Assembly (NCBI RefSeq): GCF_001690595.1
Contig: NZ_LZHH01000028.1
Span: 1 to 64,000 of the forward strand
DNA length: 64,000 nt
From: Gilliamella sp. Choc5-1
Lineage (GTDB): Bacteria > Pseudomonadota > Gammaproteobacteria > Enterobacterales > Orbaceae
Direction: 5' to 3'
Part shown: piece by piece, positions 1 through 8,818 of the stretch
Layout: every line of letters starts with the position of its first letter
How positions within the stretch are numbered: the first letter of the stretch is position 1
Program-made: the position numbers and the translations under genes
Notes under the pieces: model-generated
Database searches by the model: none
What the model was told of the DNA's origin: nothing
The model's input: only the letters and a program-made list of their open reading frames with translations

Positions 1-503
1 CTGTTTTTCTCGGTATAGACTTTAGCAAAAGCGAGTCTGGAATAGGTATCAATAAATGTTTGTTGGTATATTTTCCCTATGCCTTTAATGTGCCCTACAT
101 AATAGGTATCTTGTGCACATAAATATCCCGGATGATGTGTCTCAATTTCACCATGCGCTTCTTTTGATGCTTTGGCTTTTTCAAGGGCTTGTAATTGATT
201 TTCAGTGAGCACACATCCTTCTTGTGCCACTTTGGTTTCTAGGGCTATTAAGCGTTTTTTAAAACTTTCTAAATCGTGACGTAGCCAAATAGAGCGTACC
301 CCACTCCCTGACACCATGATGCCTTCTTGACGAAGTTGATTGGCAACTCGATGTTGTCCATAAGTTGGATATTCATAGGCCATATTAACAACGGCTTGTT
401 CTATATGTGGCTCTACCCGATTTTTTTCGATAGGCTTTTTACGACTGATTTCTTGAAGCGCAAGCTCACCCCCTTGCTCATACAGTTTTTTAAAGCGATA
501 ATA
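1..503 (-). pseudogene. IS481-family transposase, central fragment
   Basis: The minus strand reads without a stop from SYYRFKKLYEQGGE through QDTYYVGHIKG and QQTFIDTYSRLAFAK to the window edge. This is the helix-turn-helix region and the first catalytic Asp region of a large IS481-family DDE transposase. The N-terminal 40 codons are missing here, but they are present at 16029-16145 on the plus strand. The fragment stops exactly at ATAATA (498-503), the complement of the TATTAT that ends the other half, where a second insertion sequence begins. The remaining catalytic part should lie beyond the left edge. The gene cannot make a full protein in this arrangement. Confidence 0.85.
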
Positions 504-713
504 TTTAGAAATTTACCACGTTGTTTACAGTAATTTGAGAAAATACTGTAATGGATATACATAAAAAACAAAATTAACGCCTTATCAGAGACAAGAGATA
601 TGGCGTTTATATCATAAAGAAAAAATAACCGTCACTGATTTGGTAAAACGCTTTATGAGTTTTTCGAGGATTATTTTAACCATGAAGTGTAAACAACTCG
701 GCGTTTTCCTACA
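504..713 (+). mobile_element. Internally deleted remnant of an 870-bp IS481-like element (copy A)
   Basis: Both ends match the better copy at 16146-17019. The left side (TTTAGAAATTTACCACGTTG) corresponds to that copy's transposase-start end, and the right side ends GGCGTTTTCCTACA. Between them lie only the first 30 or so codons of the transposase, frameshifted, joined to the last 15 or so codons (TTATGAGTTTTTCGAGGATT). About 660 bp are therefore missing. The transposase direction is plus, opposite to copy B, so A and B are inverted repeats of each other. Confidence 0.8.
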
Positions 714-719
714 AATCGG

Positions 720-757
720 CAAACGGTATAGACTCCTGAATATTTTTTACAAAAATA
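720..757 (+). repeat. 38-bp dispersed repeat, copy 1
   Basis: This sequence begins CAAACGGTATAGACTCCTGA and continues ATATTTTTTACAAAAATAA. It recurs at 7767-7805 (one or two changes) and on the other strand at 18407-18444; a degenerate match lies at about 52374-52408. Similarity stops sharply on both sides in every copy. It may be a solo end of an unidentified mobile element. Confidence 0.75.
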
Positions 758-860
758 AGCTGCAAATAAAGTCAGCTTTATACTAAAACATATGGTTTTC
801 TGAAATTTTTTGACAGTTTATTAGTTTATTGATGCACATGACAAAAATGTCAAAAAACGG

Positions 861-889
861 TTGCACTTTTTTTTTAAAACGAGTATTTT
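861..889 (+). promoter_or_regulatory. Candidate promoter of the ilv operon
   Basis: TTGCAC (861-866) and TATTTT (884-889) are separated by 17 bp and lie about 50 bp before the leader peptide start. A second possible -35 (TTGACA, 810-815) lies further upstream without an equally good -10. This is a consensus match only. Confidence 0.4.
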
Positions 890-936
890 GTTAACAATAG
901 TTTTTAAAAATAGCAAAAAGTTAGTTATATAACATT

Positions 937-1020
937 ATGAAATTTTCACTCAAAATCGTCCTCATCAACATTATTGTCAGCGTGGTCATTATTCCTACGC
1001 GGGGGCGTTTTTTGAATTAA
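937..1020 (+). CDS. ilvL: ilv operon leader peptide IlvL
   Basis: This 27-residue open frame is dominated by the operon's regulatory amino acids: six or more Ile, five Val and several Leu in a row (IVLINIIVSVVII), followed by PTRGRFLN and a stop. In enterobacteria the ilvL peptide senses charged Ile, Val and Leu tRNA by ribosome stalling, and its product has no other known role. It lies directly before a strong terminator and ilvG. A weak ribosome-binding site (AAAAAG) precedes it. The sequence differs from E. coli IlvL, but the composition and position are diagnostic. Confidence 0.88.
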   Translation: MKFSLKIVLINIIVSVVIIPTRGRFLN

Positions 1021-1042
1021 AAGTATGTTCATACATAACTCA

Positions 1043-1076
1043 AAAACCCCCGCCCTTAAAAAGCGGGGGTTTTTTT
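1043..1076 (+). terminator. ilv attenuator (rho-independent terminator)
   Basis: CCCCCGC (1047-1053) pairs with GCGGGGG (1063-1069), flanked by A and T runs that extend the stem and give the U tract. An identical GCGGGGG (999-1005) sits inside the last codons of ilvL. It can pair with 1047-1053 instead, forming an antiterminator when the ribosome stalls on the upstream Ile/Val codons. A ribosome that reaches the ilvL stop covers 999-1005 and lets the terminator form. Confidence 0.9.
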
Positions 1077-1142
1077 ATGAATTTTATTTTTAATAAATCT
1101 TATTTTTATGAATAATAAATGGGCAAAATAAGTGAGGAATCA

Positions 1143-2819
1143 ATGTTAGGAACACAGTGGATAGTAAAAATTTTAAAAGAAAAAGGTGTAACCACCGTTT
1201 TTGGATATCCTGGTGGACAAATTATGCCGCTATACGATGCGCTTTATGATGGTGGTATTGAGCATGTACTGTGTCGCCACGAACAAGGTGCAGCCATGGC
1301 AGCTATAGGTTATGCTCGTGCAACAGGCAAAACTGGCGTTTGCATTGCCACTTCGGGCCCTGGAGCAACCAACATCATTACCGGTCTTGCCGACGCCTTA
1401 ATTGATTCAGTACCGATTGTTGCCATAACAGGACAAGTTCCCACAAAGCTTATTGGTACTGACGCCTTTCAAGAAGTTGATGTTTTAGGATTATCACTTG
1501 CTTGCACCAAACACAGTTACTTAATTGATGATGCTAAAGATTTACCCAATACCTTAGAGCAGGCCTTTGATTTAGCCAGTTCGGGCAGGCCGGGGCCAAT
1601 ATTGATTGACATCCCCAAAGACATACAGCTTGCAAACCTAGATTATCAAAACTTTTTATCGCCATCCTTAACCAAAACCGCTCAAAATAACACTCAATTA
1701 TATCCAATCCTGCCTGATGATATAAACCAAGCTAAACAAATGATCACCCAAGCTAAAAAACCAATGCTTTACATTGGCGGTGGGGTTGGGCTTTCTGGCG
1801 CAATATCCGAGCTAAGGCAATTTATGGGATTAACGAACATTCCAAGTGTATCAACCCTAAAAGGACTTGGCGTAGCCGATATTAATAATCCCTATTATTT
1901 AGGATTAGTGGGCATGCATGGAGCAAAAGCAGCCAATTTAGCAGTGCAAGAGTGTGACCTACTAATTGCCCTAGGAGTACGATTTGATGATAGGGTTACC
2001 GGCAATCTTAATGAATTTGCACGACATGCTAAAGTACTTCATATTGATATCGATCAAGCTGAAATCAATAAATTACGCCAAAGCCATTTAGGATTACAAG
2101 GCGATATAAAGCAAGTTTTACCACTACTAAATCAAACAGTTTCAATTGATAACTGGCATAAAAAAATTAATCAATTAAAAGCACAACATCCAACTCGCTA
2201 TGATCACCCCGGTGAAGCTATTTATGCGCCAACTTTATTAAAAACTATCTCTGAGCGAAAATCAGCTAATACTATTGTCACTACCGATGTGGGACAACAC
2301 CAAATGTGGACAGCACAACATATGTGCTTTAATCACCCTCAAAACTTCATTACATCAAGTGGGCTTGGCACAATGGGATTTGGTTTACCATCGGCCGTTG
2401 GCGCACAAATGGCAAGACCCAATGACTGTGTAATTTGTGTATCAGGTGATGGATCTTTCATGATGAATGTCCAAGAATTAGCCACTATAAAACGTAAAAA
2501 ATTGCCAATAAAAATCGTATTAATTGATAACCAACGCCTAGGTATGGTTCGCCAATGGCAAGAATTATTTTTTAACGAAAGATACAGCGAAACAAATTTA
2601 TCAGATAATCCCGACTTTTTAATGCTAGCTAAAGCATTTGATATACCTGGGCAAACTATCAACAAAAAGTCACAAATCGATACTGCGCTCGATAACCTAT
2701 TTAATTCAAAAGGTGCTTATCTTTTACATGTATGCATAGATGAATTAGAAAACGTATGGCCACTGGTACCACCTGGAGCAGCAAACGAAAACATGCTAGA
2801 TAGAAGTTGTGAGGAGTAA
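1143..2819 (+). CDS. ilvG: Acetolactate synthase II large subunit
   Basis: This is the ThDP-dependent enzyme that condenses two pyruvates to 2-acetolactate, or pyruvate with 2-ketobutyrate to acetohydroxybutyrate, the first shared step of Val/Leu/Ile synthesis. It shows the catalytic-Glu region [22 protein letters not shown], the FAD/ThDP core FDDRVTG, the ThDP motif [11 protein letters not shown] and the ending [11 protein letters not shown]. It is 558 residues, close to E. coli IlvG. I chose ATG 1143 because TGAGGA precedes it at the right distance and MLGTQW aligns with the enterobacterial start; an in-frame ATG at 1119 would add eight residues. Unlike E. coli K-12 ilvG, the gene is intact. 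It is first in the operon after the attenuator. Confidence 0.96.
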   Translation: MLGTQWIVKILKEKGVTTVFGYPGGQIMPLYDALYDGGIEHVLCRHEQGAAMAAIGYARATGKTGVCIATSGPGATNIITGLADALIDSVPIVAITGQVPTKLIGTDAFQEVDVLGLSLACTKHSYLIDDAKDLPNTLEQAFDLASSGRPGPILIDIPKDIQLANLDYQNFLSPSLTKTAQNNTQLYPILPDDINQAKQMITQAKKPMLYIGGGVGLSGAISELRQFMGLTNIPSVSTLKGLGVADINNPYYLGLVGMHGAKAANLAVQECDLLIALGVRFDDRVTGNLNEFARHAKVLHIDIDQAEINKLRQSHLGLQGDIKQVLPLLNQTVSIDNWHKKINQLKAQHPTRYDHPGEAIYAPTLLKTISERKSANTIVTTDVGQHQMWTAQHMCFNHPQNFITSSGLGTMGFGLPSAVGAQMARPNDCVICVSGDGSFMMNVQELATIKRKKLPIKIVLIDNQRLGMVRQWQELFFNERYSETNLSDNPDFLMLAKAFDIPGQTINKKSQIDTALDNLFNSKGAYLLHVCIDELENVWPLVPPGAANENMLDRSCEE

Positions 2820-2822
2820 GCA

Positions 2823-3053
2823 ATGAACGAACAAACACAATACCAATTAGTCATAAAAGCTTATGACAAATTGGGGGCACTTGAACGTATATTACGGGTT
2901 ATCCGTCATCGGGGTGGTTATATTAAATCAATGCAAATGCAAACAGTTGAAAACAACATACTAATTATGACATTAATATTAACCACCGAAAGAGCGTTTT
3001 CGACACTACAAAATCAAGTAGCAAAATTAGAAGATGTAATAGTAATTGAGTAA
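2823..3053 (+). CDS. ilvM: Acetolactate synthase II small (regulatory) subunit
   Basis: This 76-residue ACT-domain protein (LERILRVIRHRGGYIKSM, compare LERVLRVVRHRG in E. coli IlvM) associates with IlvG to give full activity. It begins three bases after the ilvG stop, and the end of ilvG carries the Shine-Dalgarno (GAGGAG), so the two are probably translationally coupled. It is slightly shorter than the E. coli protein (87 residues), mainly at the C-terminus. Confidence 0.94.
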   Translation: MNEQTQYQLVIKAYDKLGALERILRVIRHRGGYIKSMQMQTVENNILIMTLILTTERAFSTLQNQVAKLEDVIVIE

Positions 3054-3220
3054 TAATAACCTCAAACAACTTATTATTAAATAATAACTTAAATCAAAGA
3101 TGGTAAACAATTTAACAGTTAAATAAACAAATAAGTGTAGTATAATGCTTGACCGTTAAAACAAAAATACCGAAAGCAAAGTACATGCTTAACAAATTGA
3201 AAAATAAAGAGGGAAACAAA

Positions 3221-4150
3221 ATGAGTTCTACAGCAAAATCTGATTATATTTGGTTGAATGGTGACATGATTCCATGGGCAGATGCAAAAGTTCATGTAAT
3301 GTCACATGCTTTACATTATGGAACTTCAGTATTTGAAGGTGTACGTTGTTATGACACCCATAAAGGTCCTGCCATTTTTCGCCACAAAGAACATGCACAA
3401 CGGCTGTTAAATTCAGCAAAAATTTATCGTTTTCCTGTACCTTACTCTCTTGATGAAATCATGGAAGCTACACGTCAAACCATCAAAAAGAATAATTTAA
3501 AAAGCGCTTATATTCGTCCATTAGTCTTTATTGGTGATGTTGGTATGGGAGTAAACCCTCCTGCTGGTTATAAAACCGATGTCATGATAGCTGCATTTCC
3601 ATGGGGAGCTTATCTAGGCGAAGAAGCATTAGACCAAGGTATTGATGCAATGGTCTCATCTTGGCATCGCGTTGCATCAAATACAATTCCTGCCGCAGCT
3701 AAAGCGGGTGGGAATTATTTATCATCATTATTAATTGGTTCTGAAGCGAGAGCAAATGGCTTCCAAGAAGGTATTGCGTTAGATGTTCATGGTCACTTAT
3801 CTGAAGGTGCAGGTGAAAACCTCTTTATTATTAAAGACAGCATTTTATACACTCCTGTTTTATCGTCATCGGCACTACCTGGTATTACACGTGATGCAGT
3901 ATTAACGCTAGCACATGATATTGGTATTGAAGTGCGAGAACAAACACTATCACGCGAGTCTCTTTATCTAGCCGATGAAGTTTTTATGACCGGTACAGCA
4001 GCTGAAATTACACCAGTGCGCAGTGTTGACCGCATTCAAGTTGGCATTGGTCGTTGTGGCCCAATCACCAAACAAATCCAACAAACATTCTTTGGTTTAT
4101 TTAATGGTAAAACTGAAGATAAATATGGTTGGTTAGATCCAGTTAAATAG
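3221..4150 (+). CDS. ilvE: Branched-chain amino acid aminotransferase
   Basis: This is the PLP enzyme of fold type IV that makes the final transamination to Leu, Ile and Val with glutamate. It contains HVMSHALHYGTSVFEG, PPAGYKTDVMIAAFPWG, the PLP-lysine region AKAGGNYLSS and the cofactor loop GTAAEITPV. Its 309 residues equal the E. coli length. I started at ATG 3221, preceded by GAGGG; an open frame continues 72 bases upstream, but those residues have no counterpart in the family. The 167-base gap after ilvM contains TATAAT at 3141-3146 with no clear -35, so a weak internal promoter is possible, as known before ilvE in E. coli. Confidence 0.96.
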   Translation: MSSTAKSDYIWLNGDMIPWADAKVHVMSHALHYGTSVFEGVRCYDTHKGPAIFRHKEHAQRLLNSAKIYRFPVPYSLDEIMEATRQTIKKNNLKSAYIRPLVFIGDVGMGVNPPAGYKTDVMIAAFPWGAYLGEEALDQGIDAMVSSWHRVASNTIPAAAKAGGNYLSSLLIGSEARANGFQEGIALDVHGHLSEGAGENLFIIKDSILYTPVLSSSALPGITRDAVLTLAHDIGIEVREQTLSRESLYLADEVFMTGTAAEITPVRSVDRIQVGIGRCGPITKQIQQTFFGLFNGKTEDKYGWLDPVK

Positions 4151-4265
4151 CAAACAAAATCAAAAATTCTCCAAGCATGTTGGTATGTTAATTTTTAACT
4201 ATTGATTAATTTTAAAAAAATAAAAACCGTTAAACACGGTACTTGCATAAAATTGGGAGCAGAAA

Positions 4266-6115
4266 ATGCCTAAATATCGTTCAGCAACCTCGATCGAGGG
4301 GCGAAACATGGCTGGAGCTCGCGCATTATGGCGTGCAACTGGCGTTAAAAATGAAGACTTTGGTAAACCCATCATTGCGGTGGTCAACTCATTCACACAA
4401 TTTGTACCAGGACATGTCCACCTAAAAGACATTGGACAGCTAGTCGCCAAACAAATTGAAGCATCGGGTGGTATAGCCAAAGAGTTCAATACAATCGCAG
4501 TTGATGATGGTATTGCCATGGGACATGGTGGAATGCTTTACTCACTTCCTTCAAGAGAACTCATTGCTGATTCTGTCGAGTATATGGTTAATGCGCACTG
4601 TGCCGATGCCATGATCTGCATCTCAAACTGCGACAAAATCACACCAGGAATGTTAATGGCTTCGCTGCGTTTAAATATCCCAACCATTTTTGTTTCGGGT
4701 GGACCGATGGAAGCAGGCAAAACCAAACTATCTGACCAAATCATTAAATTAGACTTAGTTGACGCCATGATTCAAAGCGCTAACCAAATGTTAGCGACGA
4801 AGATAGCAAAGCCATAGAAGAATCAGCCTGCCCAACATGTGGATCTTGCTCTGGCATGTTTACGGCTAACTCCATGAACTGCTTAACCGAAGCATTAGGG
4901 CTTTCATTACCGGGCAATGGTTCACTTATTGCCACTCACAAACAACGTGAACAACTCTTTTTAAACGCAGCTAAACGCATTGTTGAAATCACCAAACGTT
5001 ATTATGAACATGATGATGTATCTTACCTGCCTCGTTCAATTGCAACAAAAGCGGCATATGAAAATGCTATGTCATTAGACATTGCTATGGGTGGCTCGAC
5101 CAATACCGTATTACATTTGTTAGCTACTGCACAAGAAGGCGAAATCGACTTTACCATGTCAGATATAGATAGATTATCGCGAAAAGTCCCACATTTATGT
5201 AAAGTAGCGCCAAGTACAGCGCAATATCATATGGAAGATGTTCATCGAGCTGGTGGTGTTGTGTCAATTATGTCAGAACTAGATAAAGCAGGATTACTAA
5301 ATCGCAATGTACACAACGTTCTAGGACTAACATTACAAGAAACTTTCACCAAATACGACATAACTCAAACTACTGACGAAGCAGTAAAAAAAATGTATCG
5401 TAGTGGACCTGCAGGCATTCGCACCACTAAAGCTTTTTCACAAGATTGTTATTGGGATTCACTTGACGATGACCGTGTAAACGGTTGTATTCGTGATAAA
5501 GCTCACGCCTATAGTCAAGACGGTGGACTTGCAACACTCTATGGCAATGTTGCTCAAGATGGCGCAATTGTTAAGACTGCAGGCGTTGCTACTGAAAATT
5601 TAATTTTTCGAGGCCCAGCAAAAGTATTTGAAAGCCAAGAAGATGCTGTTGATGGCATATTAGGAGGCAAAGTGGTTGAAGGTGATGTCGTTGTCATCAT
5701 TTATGAAGGACCAAAAGGCGGACCGGGTATGCAAGAGATGCTCTACCCAACCAGCTATTTAAAATCCATGGGACTAGGTAAAAAATGTGCATTAATAACA
5801 GATGGACGATTTTCTGGTGGTTCCTCTGGCTTATCGATCGGTCATATTTCTCCAGAAGCAGCAAATGGCGGCGTTATAGGTCTTGTTCGTGATGGCGATA
5901 TTATTGATATTGATATCCCAAATCGTAAATTAGTACTAGATGTCCCAACTTCTGAACTTGAACGTCGACGAGTTGCAGAACTAGAACGAGGTGAAAAAGC
6001 ATTTACGCCTCATAATAGAGATCGTTACGTCTCTTTTGCGCTAAAAGCTTACGCCAGTTTAGCAACAAGCGCAGACAAAGGTGCCGTACGAGATAAAAGT
6101 AAATTAGGTGGCTAA
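4266..6115 (+). pseudogene. ilvD: Dihydroxyacid dehydratase, one-base frameshift
   Basis: IlvD is an Fe-S enzyme that dehydrates 2,3-dihydroxy-3-methyl acids in Ile and Val synthesis. The first 173 codons (MPKYRSATS to DAMIQSAN) and everything from [20 protein letters not shown] to the normal C-terminus [13 protein letters not shown] match the E. coli protein, but in different frames. The junction reads GCTAACCAAATGTTAGC at 4779-4795, where one more C after AAC would give AN-PNVSDE. With that base restored the protein would be 616 residues, exactly the E. coli length, and no other lesion is seen. The cluster cysteines ([14 protein letters not shown]) are retained. This is either a very recent inactivating deletion, which would block Ile/Val synthesis, or a sequencing error. 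Confidence 0.9.
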
Positions 6116-6117
6116 TT

Positions 6118-7653
6118 GTGAAACAAGAAAATACTCAACTTACCGGTGCAGATTATTTAAAAGCAACGCTTTGTAGCGCCGTATACGATGTGGCAGAAGT
6201 AACGCCACTTGAAAAAATGGAAAAAATATCGGCAAGAATACACAATCAAGTTTTTGTCAAACGCGAAGACCGCCAACTCGTCCACAGCTTCAAAATCCGT
6301 GGAGCACAAGCCATGATAGCCAGCTTAAGTGAAGAAGAACGCAAATGCGGCGTTATTGCTGCATCAGCAGGTAACCATGCGCAAGGTGTTGCTTTTTCAG
6401 CAAGCAAATTAGGTATTAACTCCTTAATTGTTATGCCACTAACCACTGCTGATATTAAAGTCGAAGCAGTAAAAAGCTTCGGCGGTGAAGTGCTTTTGTA
6501 CGGTGCCAATTTTGACGAAGCCAAAGCCAAAGCAATGGAACTTGCTAAAGAACAAAAACGCATCTTTATTCCCCCGTTTGACCACCCACTGGTCATTGCT
6601 GGGCAAGGCAGTATTGCCATGGAATTATTACAACAAAATGCCAAACTCGACCGCATTTTTGTACCCGTCGGGGGGGGCGGTCTTGCTGCCGGCGTTGCGG
6701 TATTAATCAAACAAATCATGCCATCAATCAAAGTGATTGCAGTCGAACCTAAAGACTCCGCTTGCTTAAAAGCGGCTTTAGATGCCGGCCACCCAGTTGA
6801 TTTAGATCGTGTTGGACTTTTTGCCGAAGGCGTCGCTGTTAAACGAATTGGAGACGAAACATTCAGGCTTTGCCAGCAATATATCGACGACATCATCACC
6901 GTTGATAGCGATGAAATTTGCGCAGCAGTAAAAGACCTATTTGACGATGTGCGTGCCATTGCCGAACCCTCTGGTGCTGTAGCACTGGCAGGGCTTAAAA
7001 AGTACGTAGAGCAGCACAACATCAGCGGTGAAAACCTTGCTCACATATTATCGGGGGCTAATTTAAATTTCCACAACTTACGCTATGTATCAGAGCGTTG
7101 CGAGCTTGGCGAAAAGCGTGAAGCCCTGTTTGCTGTCACCATTCCCGAAAAGAAAGGTAGTTTTTTAAAATTCTGCCAACTGCTTGGCGGACGCTCGGTA
7201 ACCGAATTTAACTACCGCTACCACAATGACAAGTCCGCCTATATTTTTGTTGGCATTAAAATTGCGCAAAGCAACGAAAAAGACGGCATCATGCAAGAAC
7301 TTACCGCCGCAGGCTACCCGGTTGTGGATCTGACCGAAGACGAAATGGCAAAACTGCATGTTCGTTACATGATTGGCGGCAAACCGTGCAAATCAATTCA
7401 AGAACAAGTGTACAGTTTTGAGTTTCCTGAATCACAAGGTGCTTTGCTTAAATTCTTGCAAACATTAGGGACAAATTGGAATATCTCGATGTTCCATTAC
7501 CGTAGCCATGGAACAGATTATGGTAGAGTGCTGGCCGCGTTTGAAATTAGCGAAAGTGATAATAGTGAATTTGATCAGCATTTGAAAGCTTTGGGGTATG
7601 GTTTTCATAACGAAACGCAAAATCCATCACTTAAGTTGTTTTTGATAAATTAG
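6118..7653 (+). CDS. ilvA: Threonine deaminase (biosynthetic)
   Basis: This PLP enzyme converts threonine to 2-ketobutyrate, the committed step to isoleucine, and is normally inhibited by Ile. Its 511 residues hold an N-terminal catalytic domain (PLP-Lys in HSFKIRGAQAM, SAGNHAQGVAF, glycine loop PVGGGGLAAG) and two C-terminal ACT-like regulatory domains (KKGSFLKFCQLLGGRSVTEFN and the second copy QGALLKFLQTLGTNWNI). I chose GTG 6118, two bases after the ilvD stop. The glycine loop is encoded by an eight-G run at 6670-6677. It is the last gene of the operon, before the hairpin at 7672. Confidence 0.95.
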   Translation: MKQENTQLTGADYLKATLCSAVYDVAEVTPLEKMEKISARIHNQVFVKREDRQLVHSFKIRGAQAMIASLSEEERKCGVIAASAGNHAQGVAFSASKLGINSLIVMPLTTADIKVEAVKSFGGEVLLYGANFDEAKAKAMELAKEQKRIFIPPFDHPLVIAGQGSIAMELLQQNAKLDRIFVPVGGGGLAAGVAVLIKQIMPSIKVIAVEPKDSACLKAALDAGHPVDLDRVGLFAEGVAVKRIGDETFRLCQQYIDDIITVDSDEICAAVKDLFDDVRAIAEPSGAVALAGLKKYVEQHNISGENLAHILSGANLNFHNLRYVSERCELGEKREALFAVTIPEKKGSFLKFCQLLGGRSVTEFNYRYHNDKSAYIFVGIKIAQSNEKDGIMQELTAAGYPVVDLTEDEMAKLHVRYMIGGKPCKSIQEQVYSFEFPESQGALLKFLQTLGTNWNISMFHYRSHGTDYGRVLAAFEISESDNSEFDQHLKALGYGFHNETQNPSLKLFLIN

Positions 7654-7671
7654 AGTAAAAACTAGTAACCA

Positions 7672-7695
7672 CTATCCACCTATTAAGGTGGATAG
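7672..7695 (+). terminator. Hairpin after ilvA
   Basis: CTATCCACC (7672-7680) and GGTGGATAG (7687-7695) form a perfect 9-bp stem with a 6-nt loop, 18 bases after the ilvA stop. Only a weak U-rich stretch follows (GTTTAGTT), so termination may be inefficient. Confidence 0.55.
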
Positions 7696-7766
7696 GTTTA
7701 GTTAGGTAAATTAATTTTGAAAATTGATAGTAGAATTATTTCTTATAAAATACCGAACTTAATCCC

Positions 7767-7805
7767 CAAACGGTATAGAATCCTGAATATTTTTTACAAA
7801 AATAA
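7767..7805 (+). repeat. 38-bp dispersed repeat, copy 2
   Basis: This is the same sequence as at 720-757 with AAT for ACT after TATAG. It ends directly before the ribosome-binding site (AGGAAAA) of the gene at 7823, so it occupies that gene's presumed 5' leader. Confidence 0.7.
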
Positions 7806-7822
7806 TTAGGAAAACAGTAACG

Positions 7823-8692
7823 ATGAAAATATTAATGTTATTTTTAATGATATTGTTTAGTTTGTTTTGTGCTAATTGTTCTTTAGCAGATCCTCAAACT
7901 TCATTATCTCAATATAAGTCTAGAGAGCATTTTGCCAATTTTGATGACTTTTACCAAAGTTTACCTATACTGACCATACCGTTTGATACCCATTCGTTGT
8001 CTAATGGTAAATTTGTCGATAGCAAATTTTTTCATTTTCAGAATGATGATTATCGATATTATGATAATCCGCTAGATAAAGAACGACGTTATTTTACATT
8101 AAAAAATCTTACCGTCATTGGCCGTTTTGAAATCGATAATATTCGATTTGTGCTTTATAGCCTGACTTTTGATAGTGAAGGCGAAGGAATTTTAGAGGAT
8201 TTAAATGTATTAAATGCTTTTGATGAAAATGGAAAATATTTAGATGAGCTTATTTTGTCAGGGCAAACTGGACATGAAGATCATATGTTTTTTTATTCGT
8301 CTTTAGCGCTTAATAATTTATTTCATGTCTATATAAAAAGCCATTATTCATTGACGTATTTTATTGATGTTAAGGATAATAATTATTATCATGAAAAAGA
8401 TATAAATTTAACTTACCAGTTTAAAAACAAACAATTTTGGCGAGAAGAACATACGCCAAACTGCCAAACCCTTGACCTTAAAAACTATTTAAACCAACTT
8501 ATAAAAACACAGCTAGCAGATATTGCTGATGTTGCAGCTTTTAATGATTATATTGCTTGTTATCCAGTATCCGAAAACCTGAATACCTATAAAAAGATTG
8601 CTCATTATATTAGAAATACTCATTATCACTTTTTAAGCGATGCTGAATATCATCAACTTAAAAACCAACTTAAAATCATTTTAGACGATTAG
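7823..8692 (+). CDS. Secreted protein of unknown function
   Basis: I do not recognise the family of this 289-residue protein. It opens with a clear signal peptide (MKILMLFLMILFSLFCANCS, cleavage likely after LA at about residue 22). The mature part is rich in Tyr, Asp and Asn (for example YRYYDNPLDKERRYF) and has two widely spaced cysteines (CQTL near 217, ACYP near 248) that could form a disulfide in the periplasm. No lipobox or membrane segment follows the signal. AGGAAAA precedes the ATG. It stands alone between the ilv operon and a convergent dehydrogenase gene, with the dispersed repeat just upstream. Confidence 0.75.
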   Translation: MKILMLFLMILFSLFCANCSLADPQTSLSQYKSREHFANFDDFYQSLPILTIPFDTHSLSNGKFVDSKFFHFQNDDYRYYDNPLDKERRYFTLKNLTVIGRFEIDNIRFVLYSLTFDSEGEGILEDLNVLNAFDENGKYLDELILSGQTGHEDHMFFYSSLALNNLFHVYIKSHYSLTYFIDVKDNNYYHEKDINLTYQFKNKQFWREEHTPNCQTLDLKNYLNQLIKTQLADIADVAAFNDYIACYPVSENLNTYKKIAHYIRNTHYHFLSDAEYHQLKNQLKIILDD

Positions 8693-8795
8693 CCGTTATA
8701 TTCCAAAATGAAGCTTTAACAAAGCCTAATTTGTTCGTGGCACGCTATGAATGGGAACGATGCCACGAATTGATAATATTAGGTAGCGGCTAATC
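8687..8795. repeat. Nested inverted repeats between convergent genes
   Basis: The outer arms GATTAGCCG (8687-8695) and CGGCTAATC (8787-8795) enclose the inner arms TTCGTGGCA (8734-8742) and TGCCACGAA (8761-8769); all pairs are perfect 9-mers. The structure overlaps the stop of the gene at 7823 and ends 24 bases from the stop of the gene on the other strand. It could act as a bidirectional terminator or a small mobile palindrome; there is no T tract. Confidence 0.5.
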
Positions 8796-8818
8796 AAGCA
8801 ATAGTGAAATAACTTGTG

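Noticed and set aside
327-533. 68-codon plus-strand frame at the left edge
   Set aside because: It is antisense to the IS481 transposase fragment, whose minus-strand translation is clearly the real one, and it runs into the next IS end.
1119-1142. Upstream start for ilvG at 1119
   Set aside because: The Shine-Dalgarno TGAGGA lies after it, and the extra eight residues have no counterpart in IlvG proteins.
3149-3220. Upstream start for ilvE
   Set aside because: The 24 extra residues are Lys-rich and unlike the family; ATG 3221 has a good ribosome-binding site and gives the E. coli length.
6246-7022. Long open frame (258 codons) on the minus strand opposite ilvA
   Set aside because: The composition is what antisense of a conserved gene gives (Ser/Ala/Pro rich); there is no ribosome-binding site, and ilvA is clearly the real gene.
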